A stretch of DNA of 64,000 bases from Asterochloris sp. CNOR1 (Eukaryota; Chlorophyta; Trebouxiophyceae; Trebouxiales; Trebouxiaceae), in contig OZ017748.1 of NCBI GenBank assembly GCA_963969365.1, forward strand, positions 2,663,001 to 2,727,000, written 5' to 3'. The notes under the pieces are model-generated. The model saw nothing but the letters and a program-made list of their open reading frames with translations. It ran no database searches and had not been told where the DNA came from. Numbering within the stretch: position 1 is the stretch's first letter; every line of letters begins with the position of its first letter. Shown piece by piece: positions 20,548 to 37,106 of this stretch. The position numbers and the translations under genes were made by a program.

Positions 20548-22714
20548 ATGAGCAACCCACGCAAGACGATAGCTTTGTTCGATGTCGATGGCACGCTCAC
20601 AGTCCCTCGCAAGGTGCAGGACTTACTGACCAGTGCCCTCTGATGGCTGCCTCAAGACTCTGACCATGCTGCCCCGCTGCAGAATGCCGATGCTGAGATC
20701 CTGCACTTCATGCAAGGCTTGCGCAAGGTGAGCTCCATTCCCCTGTCAGCACTGTGCCCAGCTGATGGTGCGGGGGACCAAGGTGGCCTGCTGACCTGCA
20801 GTATGTCAAAGTGGGGATCGTGGGTGGCTCAGATCTCGTGAAAATCTCTGAGCAGCTGGGCAGAAATAGTGAGCGCTCTGAGCGGCCCATGATGACCAGC
20901 TGCGACTGCCAGGCTCTGCTTGTCATGCTGCTGGCTGCCGTGCAGCATTTAGCACTGCAGCTGCTGTCTGCCGCCAGAGTATGCCACGGCCATCTGCCCT
21001 GCTCATGCCCCCATCAGCCTACGGCTGGCGCATGGCTCTCGTCCACCTGCACCACCTACCTCCCCCACTCTGCCTACCCCTGCCTGCAGCCACGGAGGAC
21101 TACGACTTTGTGTTTGCTGAGAATGGGCTGGTGGCCTACCGCGAGGGGAAGCTGCTGGCAGTCCAGAGCCTGCGCAAGCAACTGGGGGAGGTCAAGCTCA
21201 AAGTAAGAGACAGCAATACTGCTCAGCACCCTTGTGGCCTATGCTGGACTCAGTGAGCGCATGCTGCTCACTTGGTTCGTCCTCTGGCAACCTTGTGAAA
21301 GAGCTCTGCATGACGCAGGAGGGCAAGCAAACAGAAACTTTCACAGAAGATCTCATAGAGCAATAGCAGAATGATTTGCATTGGCTGCCTGGCTGCTACC
21401 AGCTCCGCCCAGTCCTTGGTCACATGTTACAGGCTGACTCCTAAGTCAGGGGCGAATGAACTGCAGGTGATGCCGGTTGCTTCAGATGTCGTGCATAGCC
21501 CTCGTCCCTGGTGTGCAGCAAAGCACAGCGGTGATGTGGCCACCCCTGGTGCTGCACACCATGGCGCTGGCCTGCAAAACAAAACATGAGGACCTTAAAC
21601 ATGCATTGCGTGTCTGCAGGAGCTGATCAACTTCATCTTGCACTACGTGGCTGACCTGGACATACCCATCAAGCGGGGCACGTTTCTAGAGTTCCGCAAC
21701 GGCATGCTCAATGTGTCCCCCATTGGGCGTAACTGTAGCCAGGAGGAGCGCGATGATTTTGAGAAGTTTGACCTCCAAACGGGCATCAGGTGGGGCTTGA
21801 TGTCATGGCTGAACCCAATCTAAGCGGGCATGAATGCCAACGTAGGCACCAGGCGGGGCACTGCTGTCCCACTTGACTGGCCCTCAGCAACAGGTGATGC
21901 CTGCCTGGATTTAAGGTTGCTGACAGGCTTTGCAAGTCTCGTCATTCCCCACACACCACCCCTCCCCCCTCCCTTCCAGGTGTAAGGTGGCATGTTGCAT
22001 CCGCCTGGCAGGCTGACATTCAACCACGCACTGTGCCAGGACCCTGCTGGCGTGACTGGAAGACCTGCAACAGCTCATAAACGGAAGCTGCATGTTGCAG
22101 GGATCTGCAGCAGCCTGCACAGACCGCACCATGCCTGAGCCCCTTGCCTGCCATGCAGGAAGAAATTTGTGGGCGTCCTGCAGGAAAAGTTTGCCCATCT
22201 GGGGCTGACATATTCCATTGGTGGGCAGATCTCCTTCGACATCTTCCCACATGGGTGGGATAAGACATACTGCCTGCAGTTTGTGGAGGCAGACGGCTTT
22301 GAGGACATTCATTTCTTTGGCGACAAGACCTTCAAGGCAAGCAGGGGATGGGACTGATGTGGATGTGAGCCTGCAGCTCAGTGCACATGCAAGCATGTCC
22401 ATGCAAAGCTTATGCTGCGCTTTGCCTGCTGTACTTGGCACAGCGACCAGGCTGCTGACTTTTGCTGCATTTGCAAAGCGGCTTGCTTGCATCTTGTCTG
22501 CCAGACATGGAAGCCAGGTTGATCAAGAAGTTTGCTGCAGGGTGGCAATGATCATGAGATCTTTGAGTCTCCCAAGACCATTGGCCACACTGTGACTAGC
22601 CCTATTGACACTGTGGAGCAGTGTACAAAGCTCTTCATAAAGCCACACTCTGGCAACATCACTGGCTCTGCTGTGCAAGCTGCAGTTGAGAAAGTCTTGA
22701 CCAACGGGCAGTGA
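20548..22714 (+). CDS. PMM: Phosphomannomutase (HAD superfamily, eukaryotic type)
   Basis: Interconverts mannose-6-P and mannose-1-P for GDP-mannose, feeding N-glycosylation, GPI anchors and ascorbate synthesis; cytosolic. It begins [20 protein letters not shown] with the DxDGT nucleophile. Exons follow with [93 protein letters not shown] and [15 protein letters not shown], all hallmark eukaryotic PMM blocks. The C-terminus continues about 28 residues past the usual end ([11 protein letters not shown] ...) to the stop at 22712-22714. One intron is GC-AG. Head-to-tail with the phosphatase, convergent with malic enzyme (104 bp between stops). Confidence 0.94.
22337..22540 (+). other. PMM: GC-AG intron in PMM
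   Basis: The donor is AAG|GCAAGC and the acceptor TTTGCTGCAG. Without splicing here the frame hits TGA within eight codons. The join restores the conserved [16 protein letters not shown] block, so the GC donor is strongly supported. Confidence 0.8.
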
Positions 22715-22780
22715 TCAGCCAACCCATGTGCACTCCAATAGACCCCTTCCCCTACCCCCCTGTCCCAAGTTATCTCTGAC

Positions 22781-22785
22781 TTACA
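22781..22785 (-). terminator. TGTAA poly(A) signal for malic enzyme
   Basis: TTACA on the plus strand (TGTAA on minus) lies 33 bp beyond the malic enzyme stop and inside the short gap to the PMM stop. A plus-strand TGTAA that could serve PMM is at 23027-23031, antisense to the last malic enzyme exons. Confidence 0.55.
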
Positions 22786-22818
22786 AGTTCAGGGTCAAGG
22801 CTTCAACGGTCAATTCAT

Positions 22819-27248
<4,430 letters not shown>

Positions 27249-27546
27249 TGATCCGGGCTGCCTTCGGTGGGCCTGTCGAAGGGAACAATCTTGCAATAAT
27301 ACCAACTCAGGACGCCGTGCCTGCCAGCAGCCTGAAATGTTTTGCATGTTCACAACGCAGCCAGATGGCATGTAACCCACCAATGAGTTGACCTTTCGTA
27401 GAAAGCAAGCAGCTGCAGGGGTTTTGCAGCTGGTTGTTGATTGGCAGTACATGCGGCAAACAGTGCAAACAAGGCAATGCAGTAGCTCTGGAATGTTCAG
27501 TGCAGCAGTTCTCAATTGGGCTGCATTGATGTCAAATCTCTCAGGG
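27249..27546. other. Intergenic, malic enzyme 5' / KUP 3'
   Basis: 298 bp between the KUP stop and the malic enzyme start, both minus strand. It must hold the KUP 3' end and malic enzyme promoter. No TATA box, repeat or minus-strand TGTAA recognised. Confidence 0.4.
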
Positions 27547-30500
27547 TCAGGCCTCGATGGGCGTCCCCACTTCAAACAGACCATTCACAGGAATGTGAAA
27601 ACTCTCCCAGTTCTGCACCAGGCACACAGCAGAGGATCGATGCCAGGTCATCCTGTTCACAGCATTGAAGCAGGTGCAGAGCAGCATTGCAGCAGGCACC
27701 AGATAGCCTGCCAACAGTGGTGCGGCTGGCGCAATCAGCAAGTTGTTGAAGGACACTGTACCTTGCGTGCTGTCCTGGCCATGGTGCCATAGCCTGTTTC
27801 CAGCAAGAGGGACTTGACCCAGGTGGCAGGCCCATTGAAGATGCCAAGGCCTTTCACAGGTGCCACCACTAGATACGTGGAAGACAGGATGTAGGTGAGG
27901 TTCTCTGGAGTTGCTGAGCTGGCAAGAGCCTCAATGGCGGGGTCATGGTCCTCTGCAACCACCTGCAGAAGCGGTCAGATGTTCAGCAGGGGCTCCTTTC
28001 TGGCTGGGCATGCCTTGATCAATGCCAGTAAGCATGCAGAGGCAAGGCCTTTGCAGGCAGGAGTTGTGCCAGCCCCTCTGAGGGTTTACACACCTCCAGG
28101 GCAGGCTATGTGGATCTGCCTTCTACTAGGTGTACGCAGATGACTACATGGGCGCAAGCCCGCCACGCAGCTCCAGGAGACAGTCTGTATGAAGCAGCCC
28201 ACCTTCTCCAGCAGCGTCTTTACAAACTCCTGGCCCTGGTTCACCACATCATGGTACCCGTCTGCATACACCACACACTCAGTGTGAGGTTGAAGCACCT
28301 CCCCATGCGCTGGGCGAGGTCCAGCCCGACTGCATGCGACCACCAGGCAGTCCAGTATGGGCAGACAGGACAGGAGAGGACAGATCACAGGCAATACCCG
28401 ACACTCACATCGCACAACGCAGCGGTAGACGCCAGCATATGGCATTTTCTGGAACAGGAGTCGCTCCTGCTCAGTGACAGTAGGCACAGGCACCTGCACC
28501 ATGCACAATGGGTCAGTGGCGCTGCGCATGGCCACTCGAGCACAGCACAGCACATTGGAGACTGCTGACAGGTGCCCTGCTGGCGTCTGGAGATTCAAGC
28601 TAAGACTACGGCCATGAAGCAGCCACTCCTAGGCAGCACTTTTGGTTCCTTCAGGCTGGACTGCCTGTCTCAGGCTGCACTCACATGTCTGACCGTCACA
28701 AAGATGAGCAGCTTGTGCAGGCCGCCCCAGCGGTTGACCAGCACCGGCAGCAGTGGAGGCGCCCCTGTCAGGGTCTCACTGTACATCAGTCCCACACTGG
28801 GCAGCCGGAGCAGGGGCTGGTGGGTTTTGGCGTTCAAAAGGGCACCACTGGGAGACTTGTCACTGTCAGGCTTGGGGGCCTCCAGGGCAAGCAGGTCCTG
28901 CATCCGGACCTGCAGGAAGACAGGAGGTGACCGCGGAGCGTGCTTGCGGCAGCCAGCTTGGCCCTGTGCAGGCTTGAGATCAGCAGCCGAACTGGCACCG
29001 TGCAGGGTCTGCTTGCACCATGCAATGCGATCAAGTGCAGGCTGGCTATCCACCTTGCAGACATGCATGACGTCACCAGCTGCCCTCAAGCGCAGGCTGG
29101 GCAGGGCAGCTCCGTGCAGCGCTGCAGACGGGCGCACCTTCTGCTGGGTCATCCTCTCCCTCTTGGTATGGGTGCCCCACCACCAGAGCACGCTGGGGAA
29201 GAACACGATGCCAGCAATCATGAGTGCAAACCAGCCGCCATGCGGCACCTTCTCCAAGTTGGCTGAGACGTAGCTCATATCTAGGAAGGCAAAGAACAGG
29301 AAGAACGTGATGGCTACCAGGACCTGGGTCTGCCACACAATGAGCATGGCCAAGGAGATGAGGAGGTCTGTGCCAAACATCATCATAGAGACAGCCACAC
29401 CTGCAGGGCACCCGACAGGGGTATCAGTACCCCTGGCGCTTGCACTGCATGCTGTCTGGCCTACAATGGCACAGCTGCAGGCCTCTGGAGGCATGTTTAT
29501 GCTGGGACTCCAAAGAGGCTTACCATATGCAAGGCCCAGCTGTACGGTGGTTTTGAAGACAGCCACCACGATCACAGTCAACACCATCATGATGACATTG
29601 ATCTCTGGAATGTAAACAGAGCCCAGAGCCTACAAGCAGGCAGCTGGGAGTCCGTCAGGTCGACCATGTGTGCTCAGCAACAGGCTGCACCACCTGTAGC
29701 GTGAGCGCTGCCAGCAACAAGGAACTCCATTCAGGATGGCATGGCAAAGCTTGGTGGCCAGACATTCCTTGCCTTGGAGCTTGGGAAATGAATCACAGTC
29801 AGATTGGGGAAGCAGCCCAGCGCCACGCTTTGTTTGACAATGCTGAAGACCGCGCTGATCATGGCCTGGCTGGCAATGCAGGCTGCAGCTGTTGCAAAAA
29901 TGAAGACCACCCAGTAGAAACCTGCACAGCATAAGGGCGAGCCTCACGCAACACAGCACAACACAGCACGCTTGCATGCACCACGACCACGCCCCAAAGG
30001 GGGGCCTTCCACCAGCGCACAGAATGCAGGGCTGGCATCACGCGGTACTCACCATCCCCAAAGGGGATGCTGGCATAGAACGTGCTGGACACCTGCAGAG
30101 ATTGTGGGACCACCAGTGGCTTGCCCTGCCTGTCAAAGCCACACGGCAGTTGCAGGGCAAGACTGCCATGAAACCTCACCTGTTCAGGAAAGGCCAGGAG
30201 CCAGGCTGCTTGGCCCAGGTAGGTGATTATCAATGAAGGATAGGCGACAAGCATGAAGCTGAGCTGCAGGTGCAGGGGTCCATTGTCAGCAGCAGCACAG
30301 GCCTCCTGCGTCCTGCAGGCTTTCAGCAAGTCCAGGGGCAGGCCTCACCCTGATTGCAGTTTTGTTGAAATGGCCCAGGTCTGCATACAGTGCCTCTGCA
30401 CCAGTGATGCTCAGGAACAGGCCCGCCAACTGCTGCCAACCCTGATGTTTGTTGTCCCTGCACACACCCGGACACGCCTCAGAGGATGTGATCTGATGCT

Positions 30501-32931
30501 GGGGTCCAAACTGTGCCTGCAGGGCTGCATCAGAGGGCAGCCATCGCTTACCTGAAGTAGTAGTAGATGTAGTGTGGCGACAGAGCCCTGAAGATGGACG
30601 GGTCATACCTGCAAAAACACAACTTGGCGCTGGGCCGAGGGACTCTGTTGCAAGTGGCATGCCACAGCCAGCTGTCCATTGCCTGCCGGCTGGGCATGCC
30701 TGCAGCCTGCTTGCTGTAGCCACACCCGCACACACTCCTTACCCATGACCTGCGCAGCAGAGCCCATCGATGCACTGCTGTGCAAAGTCACCTGTGTATG
30801 TTTGTGCACGCAATGATGATGTTGAGAAGGAAATAGATGAGCACAATGGGGCTGAAATAGGCCCCAAGCCTATTTGTGCCAAAGCGCTGGGCGGCAAATA
30901 ATAGCACAATGATGGCAATGGAGACGCCAACGACTGTGTCTGCAAGCAGCCAGGTCCGAATGTCAGGCATGGTCAGCAGCCAGGGTGCAGCTGAGCAGCA
31001 GTGAGTGTGCGGCCTGTTGCAGGCAAAGGCTATGCAGGGGAGCTCACTTTGGTGGACGTTTGTTTTGACCTGCAGCCCATAGATGGCACCCAGGACAGAC
31101 TGTGCAGGGGTCAAAACTCCATCACCCATGACCTGCAGGCACAAGGCACACCCTCAGAACACAGCTGCAGCACCTGCAGCACTGTGCTTCTGGGCACTGT
31201 GCACAGAGTGCTCCTCAGGTAACCTCACCACACAGGTGAGGTCTTTCTCACCATGCTGGTCATGAGGAGCACCACTCCCAGCAGCGCACCCCGAGCCCAG
31301 GACTTGGTGACCAGCAGGCGCTTGATTGCCTGGCTGACCTGGAAGGAGGAGCCGCACTTCTGGCCGGCCATGGCTGAGCTGCACAGGCAGCCACAGCAGC
31401 AGTCACAGCAGGGCAGCCAACTGCAAGGTTGTGTACGGGCTGCAGTGCATGGCCAGGCACAGCAGGGGTCACCCGCAGACAGTGCAGGCTTGTGGTGGCC
31501 AGAGCTTCTTCAGGGTTTGCAGTGACCGAGGGGCATTGGCAGCAGGGCACAAGCCAGGTGGTAGGTCTTGCTGCCCTGCCACCACCTGTAGCGTGAGAGC
31601 TCTATGTCTGCTGCATCAGGCGCTCCAGAGTTGGCAGGCGTAAGGCCAGCGTGGCGGCAGAGCAGACTGTAAAGAGCAAAGGTGCCTCCTGCAGTGGGCA
31701 GCGGCACAGCTCAGGCAGACCGCGGTCAGATATGTGAGCTATCAAGACTTGAATGCACAGGCCATGCAACCAGGGGAAGCTCACCTTCCCCATCATCGTC
31801 AGCCTCCAGCACAATGCCCAGATATTTCACCTGCATTGTGTTCACGCGACCTGTCATGCACACGAATAGAGTGACGTCTGCATTGGAAGCAGTTCAGACA
31901 GGCAGGTCCTCGGCGCAATGCTGAGAAAGCAGGGCTATCAAGCTTTACAGGGCTGAGGCTACAGTGCTGCCGCATGCCCTCAAGCACAGCCCAAAGCCTG
32001 GAGTCCCCATCTACCAGTCAACCACCACTAGCTGCAATGTGCCGGCATGGCCCATGGCACAGGTTGTGGGCACACCACTGACAGACATCAAAGGTAGCAC
32101 CGCTCACCACCACCAGCAAAGTTATAGTCCAGAAGATGATGCTCATGGCTCCCAACACGTCATTTTCTGTGGGGGGGCCCTCTGTGAATGTGCTGCTGAA
32201 CACATAGAGGGGGCTGGTGCCGATGTCCCCAAAGATGACGCCGCAGGCTGCCCAGCCAAGCACCAGTGTGCTCCCCCAGGAGTTCTTCTGCAGTAGCAGT
32301 GCAGCCGGCAGCTGTCAGGCTGGTAGCAAGTGAAGGCAACTGCTGTCAGCGAGGGGGCCCGTGTGATCCCCTGGGGATGCTGTTGCAGGAGCCAGCAAGC
32401 AAAACAGGCAGGGTGGACCCGCAGGGATGCTGCTGCAGCAACTGTGCCACTGGCTGCTGTCCCATCGAGACCATGAGGGCTGCTGTCATTTACCTTGAGA
32501 GCCAGCAAGCAAAGCAGGCAGGGTGACCTTCAGGGATGCTGTAATAACCACCAGCTCGCAACCAGCAGGAACAGTTGGCAAGCACACATAACAAAAGGCA
32601 GCCATGGCAGAATTTTCGGGTGCAGAGCGCCAGCTTTGGCCCCTCAAAACGAGGCACACTCAGGCCATCTGTTATCGTGCCTTCCACCAGAAGTGGGCTG
32701 GAAGCTGACCTTGTGCTGCACCTCAGCCTTTTGCTTCTCGAGGTCAGCATCGTTGGTCCACTTCTTGATGGACTCACGCACATGAGTCCCCAGCCTGCAG
32801 TGAAGCATTGAGATCAGGGACATGCGCGTCTGACCTGATTGCAGCCGGTGACACGTGCAGGGAGGCAGGAGGACTCACACTCTGCCAGGGCTGGTGACTG
32901 GGCTGCTTGGGGAGGCTTCCTCTGTGGCCAT
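27547..32931 (-). CDS. KUP/HAK/KT-type potassium transporter
   Basis: Multi-span K+ (K+/H+) uptake carrier. ATG 32931 gives [18 protein letters not shown] and a soluble charged N-terminus ([20 protein letters not shown]). TM1 is [20 protein letters not shown], with the KUP signature [10 protein letters not shown]. Further blocks: [18 protein letters not shown] and [106 protein letters not shown] and [34 protein letters not shown]. The C-terminal domain shows [35 protein letters not shown] and the terminal [10 protein letters not shown] stop (27547). All family landmarks are present in order, over at least 15 exons. A duplicated segment lies in the second intron. It follows the Tah18 gene on the same strand. 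Confidence 0.94.
32389..32542 (-). repeat. Direct repeat in KUP intron, 110-bp period
   Basis: About 44 bp starting GAGCCAGCAAGCAAA at 32389 recurs at 32499 with a few changes and a slightly shorter middle; a short related piece (GGGATGCTGTTGCAGG) precedes the first copy. It lies in the intron between the N-terminal exon and TM1 and contains no coding match. Confidence 0.7.
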
Positions 32932-33384
32932 CCCTGCCTGCCTGCACCACATGACAAAACCAGATAAGCACTGAAGTGATGGGGAACAGACCCAGATGTG
33001 GCTGTACAGGCAGCTAGGTAGCACAGGAGTCGTGAGGCATGCACACCAAAGCCTGCCATGTGATTGCAGCAATCACATGCATTAAATCCGATGACATCAA
33101 CCCTGTGAAGCGAGCTGCGCCTGCCCTGTGTGGTGCTTTGGGCTGGGGCCCTTCCACCCTTGAGGCCGAGCAATTGCTGCAAGTGGCATTGAACAGCTTC
33201 AGGTTGCGCCCACCTTCGGCAGTACGAGCGCCCGCTCAGGCTCGAGGCCAACCGCTGTAAGCGCTGAGGCTGCGGTCGGTGTGACCTTCAAGGAAGGGGC
33301 CCCGTCGTATCAGGGCCTGATGTCTTTGGCGTCTGAAATGTTGACCCAGTTCTTCACATTCTTGCTGAAATGATGGTTTCAGAG
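32932..33384. other. Intergenic, KUP promoter / Tah18 3' UTR
   Basis: 453 bp between same-strand genes. No coding similarity, repeat or clear minus-strand TGTAA recognised; presumably the KUP promoter plus the Tah18 3' UTR. Confidence 0.4.
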
Positions 33385-36300
33385 TCATGACCAGGCCTCC
33401 ACCACATACTGGCCAGACGCATCCATTCTTTTGAGTGTCTGCTGTGCAGACTCCCTGCTGACACCAGCATGCTCCATGATGACATCCTCCAGAGCTGATC
33501 CCACCTGCTGAGGCATCTTGTTGGCAGACCCAGAGATATATATGTGTGCGCCGCGCTGCATCATGTCCCACACTGCCTGGCTGTGCTCCCGCAGCTTGTG
33601 CTGCACATAGACCTTGCTGGCCTTGTCCCTTGAGAAGGCACAGGCCAGGCCTGTCTTCTGTGCCAGCACCCCAGCTGCTGTCAGCTGCTCCCACTGATCC
33701 TGGTAATAGAAGTCCTTGGCTGCATTTCGGCACCCAAAAACCAGCATGCTGGGTGCAATCTCCTGTCCTGCAGAGCCAGGAGAGCAAGACCTGGCATCTC
33801 CCTTCATGTATGTAGGGAATGGGGATATGGGCCTGCCATGATTCAGCTCAGAGAAGTCAGCATGCTGCTGCAGTGCCCGCACTCAGTCTTGCTGGCTACG
33901 ACTGGGGCCAGAAGCATCTCACCAGCAAGCTGGGCGCTGCGACGCTCCTCCAAAAAGGCTCTGAAAGGTGCGACGCCGGTGCCAGGGCCCACCATGAGCA
34001 GGGGCACAGAGTGGGAGGCTGGCAGGTGCAGGACGCCTGGCTCAATCCACACCGGCACCTGCTCCCCGCCTGCATGGATGGACCTCGCTTGAGCTGCGCT
34101 GCTGCAACGTGCAGCCCCTAAGCAGTTCAGCAGGGCGCCAGTGCAGCGGGGCTGCCCAGGCGTTGCGGGTTGAGAAAGCAGGATGGCGGAATCATGAGAC
34201 AGGGGCAGCCGTATCACAAACAAAGCCCATAAGCGGCCGGCATTCAGCACTGCCTACCTGGTGCCAGGCTAGCCAGCCAGGAGGAGCACAGCCCTCGCTT
34301 GTGGCGCCTGAAGGGTGTCTGGTAGTCCACCACTGCCACTGTCAGGTGGGCCTGCCTTGGGTGCTGGCTCAGCGCAGATGCCAGGGAAAACTGGCGGGGC
34401 TTCAGGTGGGGCACAGTCTGAAGCAGCCATTGCAGGGGCAGGCAAGCTGAGGGGAAGTCCTGGAGTACCTCCAAAGCTGTGCGCCCTGTAGCCAGCCAGT
34501 GATGAGGCTTACAAGCCCAGTTGTCTGCACTGCACAGGACAAAGTAGGCCATGACAGGCATGAAGTTTTGCAGTCATTGAGTGGCCCGGCGGGCCGCTGA
34601 GAAATGACACACATCTCATGGCAAAGCCCCTCACCTTCACTCTGGTTGTAGCGATGCAGATCGTCCCGCCCCTCGGCACTGGAGAAATGCTCCAGGCGGT
34701 CCACCTCTACTGCTTCAGTTGCATGGCGATGCAGGACCTCAAAGAAATAGCGCCGGGGGGAGGCCCCTGCCACGTCCAGCACACCCTCAATCAGAGCGCG
34801 CACTTGCACCTGCAGAGCAGTGGCATTCTTCTGGGAGGCATGCTGCTGACTCTAGCCAAGACGCTGTTTCGCTGAGGGACTGCCTCAGAGGACCAGCCAA
34901 GTGCGCAGGTGCCACAAGGGCCTGGCAAGGCATTTGCTGGGTCGATGAGGGGCTTTCCAGATCAACAACAGTGCATGGGCAGGATGGTGGTCTCAGGGTC
35001 TTGGCTTGAAGCCGGCACATTGCTCATCATGGAGAATCAGCAACTTACCAGGTTTCATGCAGGGTTCATCACAGACCACCACCGCTTGGCCATGCATGAG
35101 GTAACAGCTGAAAGCAGCATGTCGGTGAAGGCAGGAACTCAGCCATGCGTTTGGCACCTCAAAGCAGTGCATCGATGCTGGCAAGGGCTGAAAGCACTCA
35201 TTGAAAGGGGTCAAGACAGAGCAGTGGGCGCTGCAAGTCCACCTGCATGCACGGGCGCTGCGCCATGCCGGGCGGCACCTCGCAGGGAGTGACCTCCACC
35301 CAAACAGAGCCGTCCAGCCCATTGCATTGCATGAACTCCTGCACAGCAGCGCTGGGCTGCCGTGGAAAGATGGTCAGCAGATCCCCAGGGTCATAGGCGA
35401 TGCCAGATCCCCCCAGATCCAGCTCAATGTGGCGGGTGTCCTGGAAGTGGTCTGGGGCTGTGATGCGCTGATTGCGCAAGACAGATGCCATATAGGGCCG
35501 CCACAAGCCATAGCTTTCTGCACTGCAAGGCCCAGATGCCTCAGCAAGGCAAGTGACGCTGCACAGCATCTACAAACGAGCAGGCAAGCCTGCTGGCATT
35601 GCCTTGGCTGGGCAGACAGCCTGATGCTGCACATCTCCAGTCATCTGGACAAGCAAGCACTGCCCTCAGCCTTTGTTGAGCTGACAAAGACGACACATGC
35701 GGCAGTGCGCAGGGCAGCCCACACCCAGGGACTCACCCGCAGCCCCGTTGCTCTCAGCTGTAAGGTGCGTTGCGTGACTGGCAGGGCCAGTGCTCATGCC
35801 CAGCTTCCTGCCTGCAGCAGTGCCCGGGGCAGCGCTGGCACCCAACCCCGAGATGGCAGCCTCCAACTGGCTGAAAGCCCAGGCGGCAGCCACTGCCTGC
35901 TCCTGGGGGGATGCCCTGCCCTGCTGCCTGAGCAAGTCCTCTCCCTCATCCTGCCCCAGGCTGCGCACGGTATACTTGGGGCTCAGCTCTGTGCGGGTGT
36001 CGCTGGGTGCAGGCTGCAGGCCAGCCAATGGCACTACATGTTATTATGCTATTGCTGTCATGGGGAAAGCCTCGTGCAGGCGCTGAGCGGCGGCGAATCC
36101 AGCCATGGCAGGCACCGGATGGGCTCATGTAGCACAGGCATCACTGCTGCCAGTTGCGCTGCGCGGCAGATGCAGCTAGCAGCGCACCTCTGCAACCCCT
36201 GCAGGCAGCGGGAACCTGACGCGCAGGTTGTGCCACAGCTGCTGCAGCCAGGGGTCCAGAGCAGCCTCATAGCCGCTGGGGTGCTGGTCGTCACCCAGCC

Positions 36301-36910
36301 CTGGAGGCACCACTTGGCCTGCTCCCAATGCAGCTAGCCTTCTTGCCAGTTTCTTGGCCACCACATTGTACTTCTGATACCCTGCGAGGGTGCAGAGATG
36401 TCCCTAAACTGCAAGATGTGTGAGCAGGACGCAGCGGTTCATCAGACTGGAATGCTGCTGCCTGCTTGCCTGAGTCGCCCAGGCCAAAGGTGGCCGTGTG
36501 GCTTCGCTGCAATGAAGTGCTGGGCAAGCTCTTGCGCAGCAGAAACCGCCAAAACTTCCTCATGTTGGTGGGCAGCTCTCCCTGCAGATGCCAGACCATT
36601 GTCATTGTGAGACCCAGCCTCCACATCAGCACCAGCATAGCAGCAGAGCCCACCTGACCAGTGGTGGAGGCCACAAAGACCACCAGCTCCCACTGCGGCA
36701 GTTGAGTGACAGGAAAAGCATCCATGGCCATGATGCGTGGATGATAGTGTCGCAGCTTGGCCTCTCTACCGATTCTTTCAGCCACATCCTGCAGCATGCC
36801 TGCTGTTAGAACAAGCAACACCATGCCAGCACTGACTTGGAGCAGCATTTGACCTGAGCAGTGCCTGTCTGGGAACCATACAGGATCAACAGCGGCAGGG
36901 GCGGAAGCAT
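33385..36910 (-). CDS. Tah18/ATR3/NDOR1-type diflavin reductase
   Basis: NADPH-dependent diflavin oxidoreductase that passes electrons to Dre2/CIAPIN1 in cytosolic Fe-S protein assembly. ATG 36910 gives MLPPLPLLILYGSQTGTAQ, the FMN phosphate loop, split by an intron from DVAERIGREAKLRHY. The flavodoxin domain continues with WELVVFVASTTGQ, GELPTNMRKFWRFLLRKSLP and ATFGLGDSG, a stretch diagnostic for Tah18 within the family. The FAD domain has HIELDLGGSGIAYDPGDLLT, RRYFFEVLHRHATEAVEVDR, LKPRQFSLASAL (RxYS-type FAD site), HLTVAVVDYQTPFRRHKRGL and CSSWLASLAPG. The NADPH domain has VPLLMVGPGTGVAPFRAFLE, MLVFGCRNAAKDFYYQDQW and IYISGSANKMPQQV, ending GQYVVEAWS (stop 33385), with the C-terminal aromatic-Trp typical of the family. 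Confidence 0.93.
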
Positions 36911-37106
36911 TTTGTCTGTGCGACCTAGAGTTTGACATGCCACTCCGACAACTCAACCTCTGATTGATGCATATGTGTTTGAGTATCATGCAGGCTGCCT
37001 GGCAGACCCATGATTGACTATTCCCTGTCGTTCACTTCATGAAAGCCAAGAGGGGGCGGGAGAGGCTGGAGAGTCTGTTGATCCATGCGTTTCTAAAGTG
37101 TGTTGT

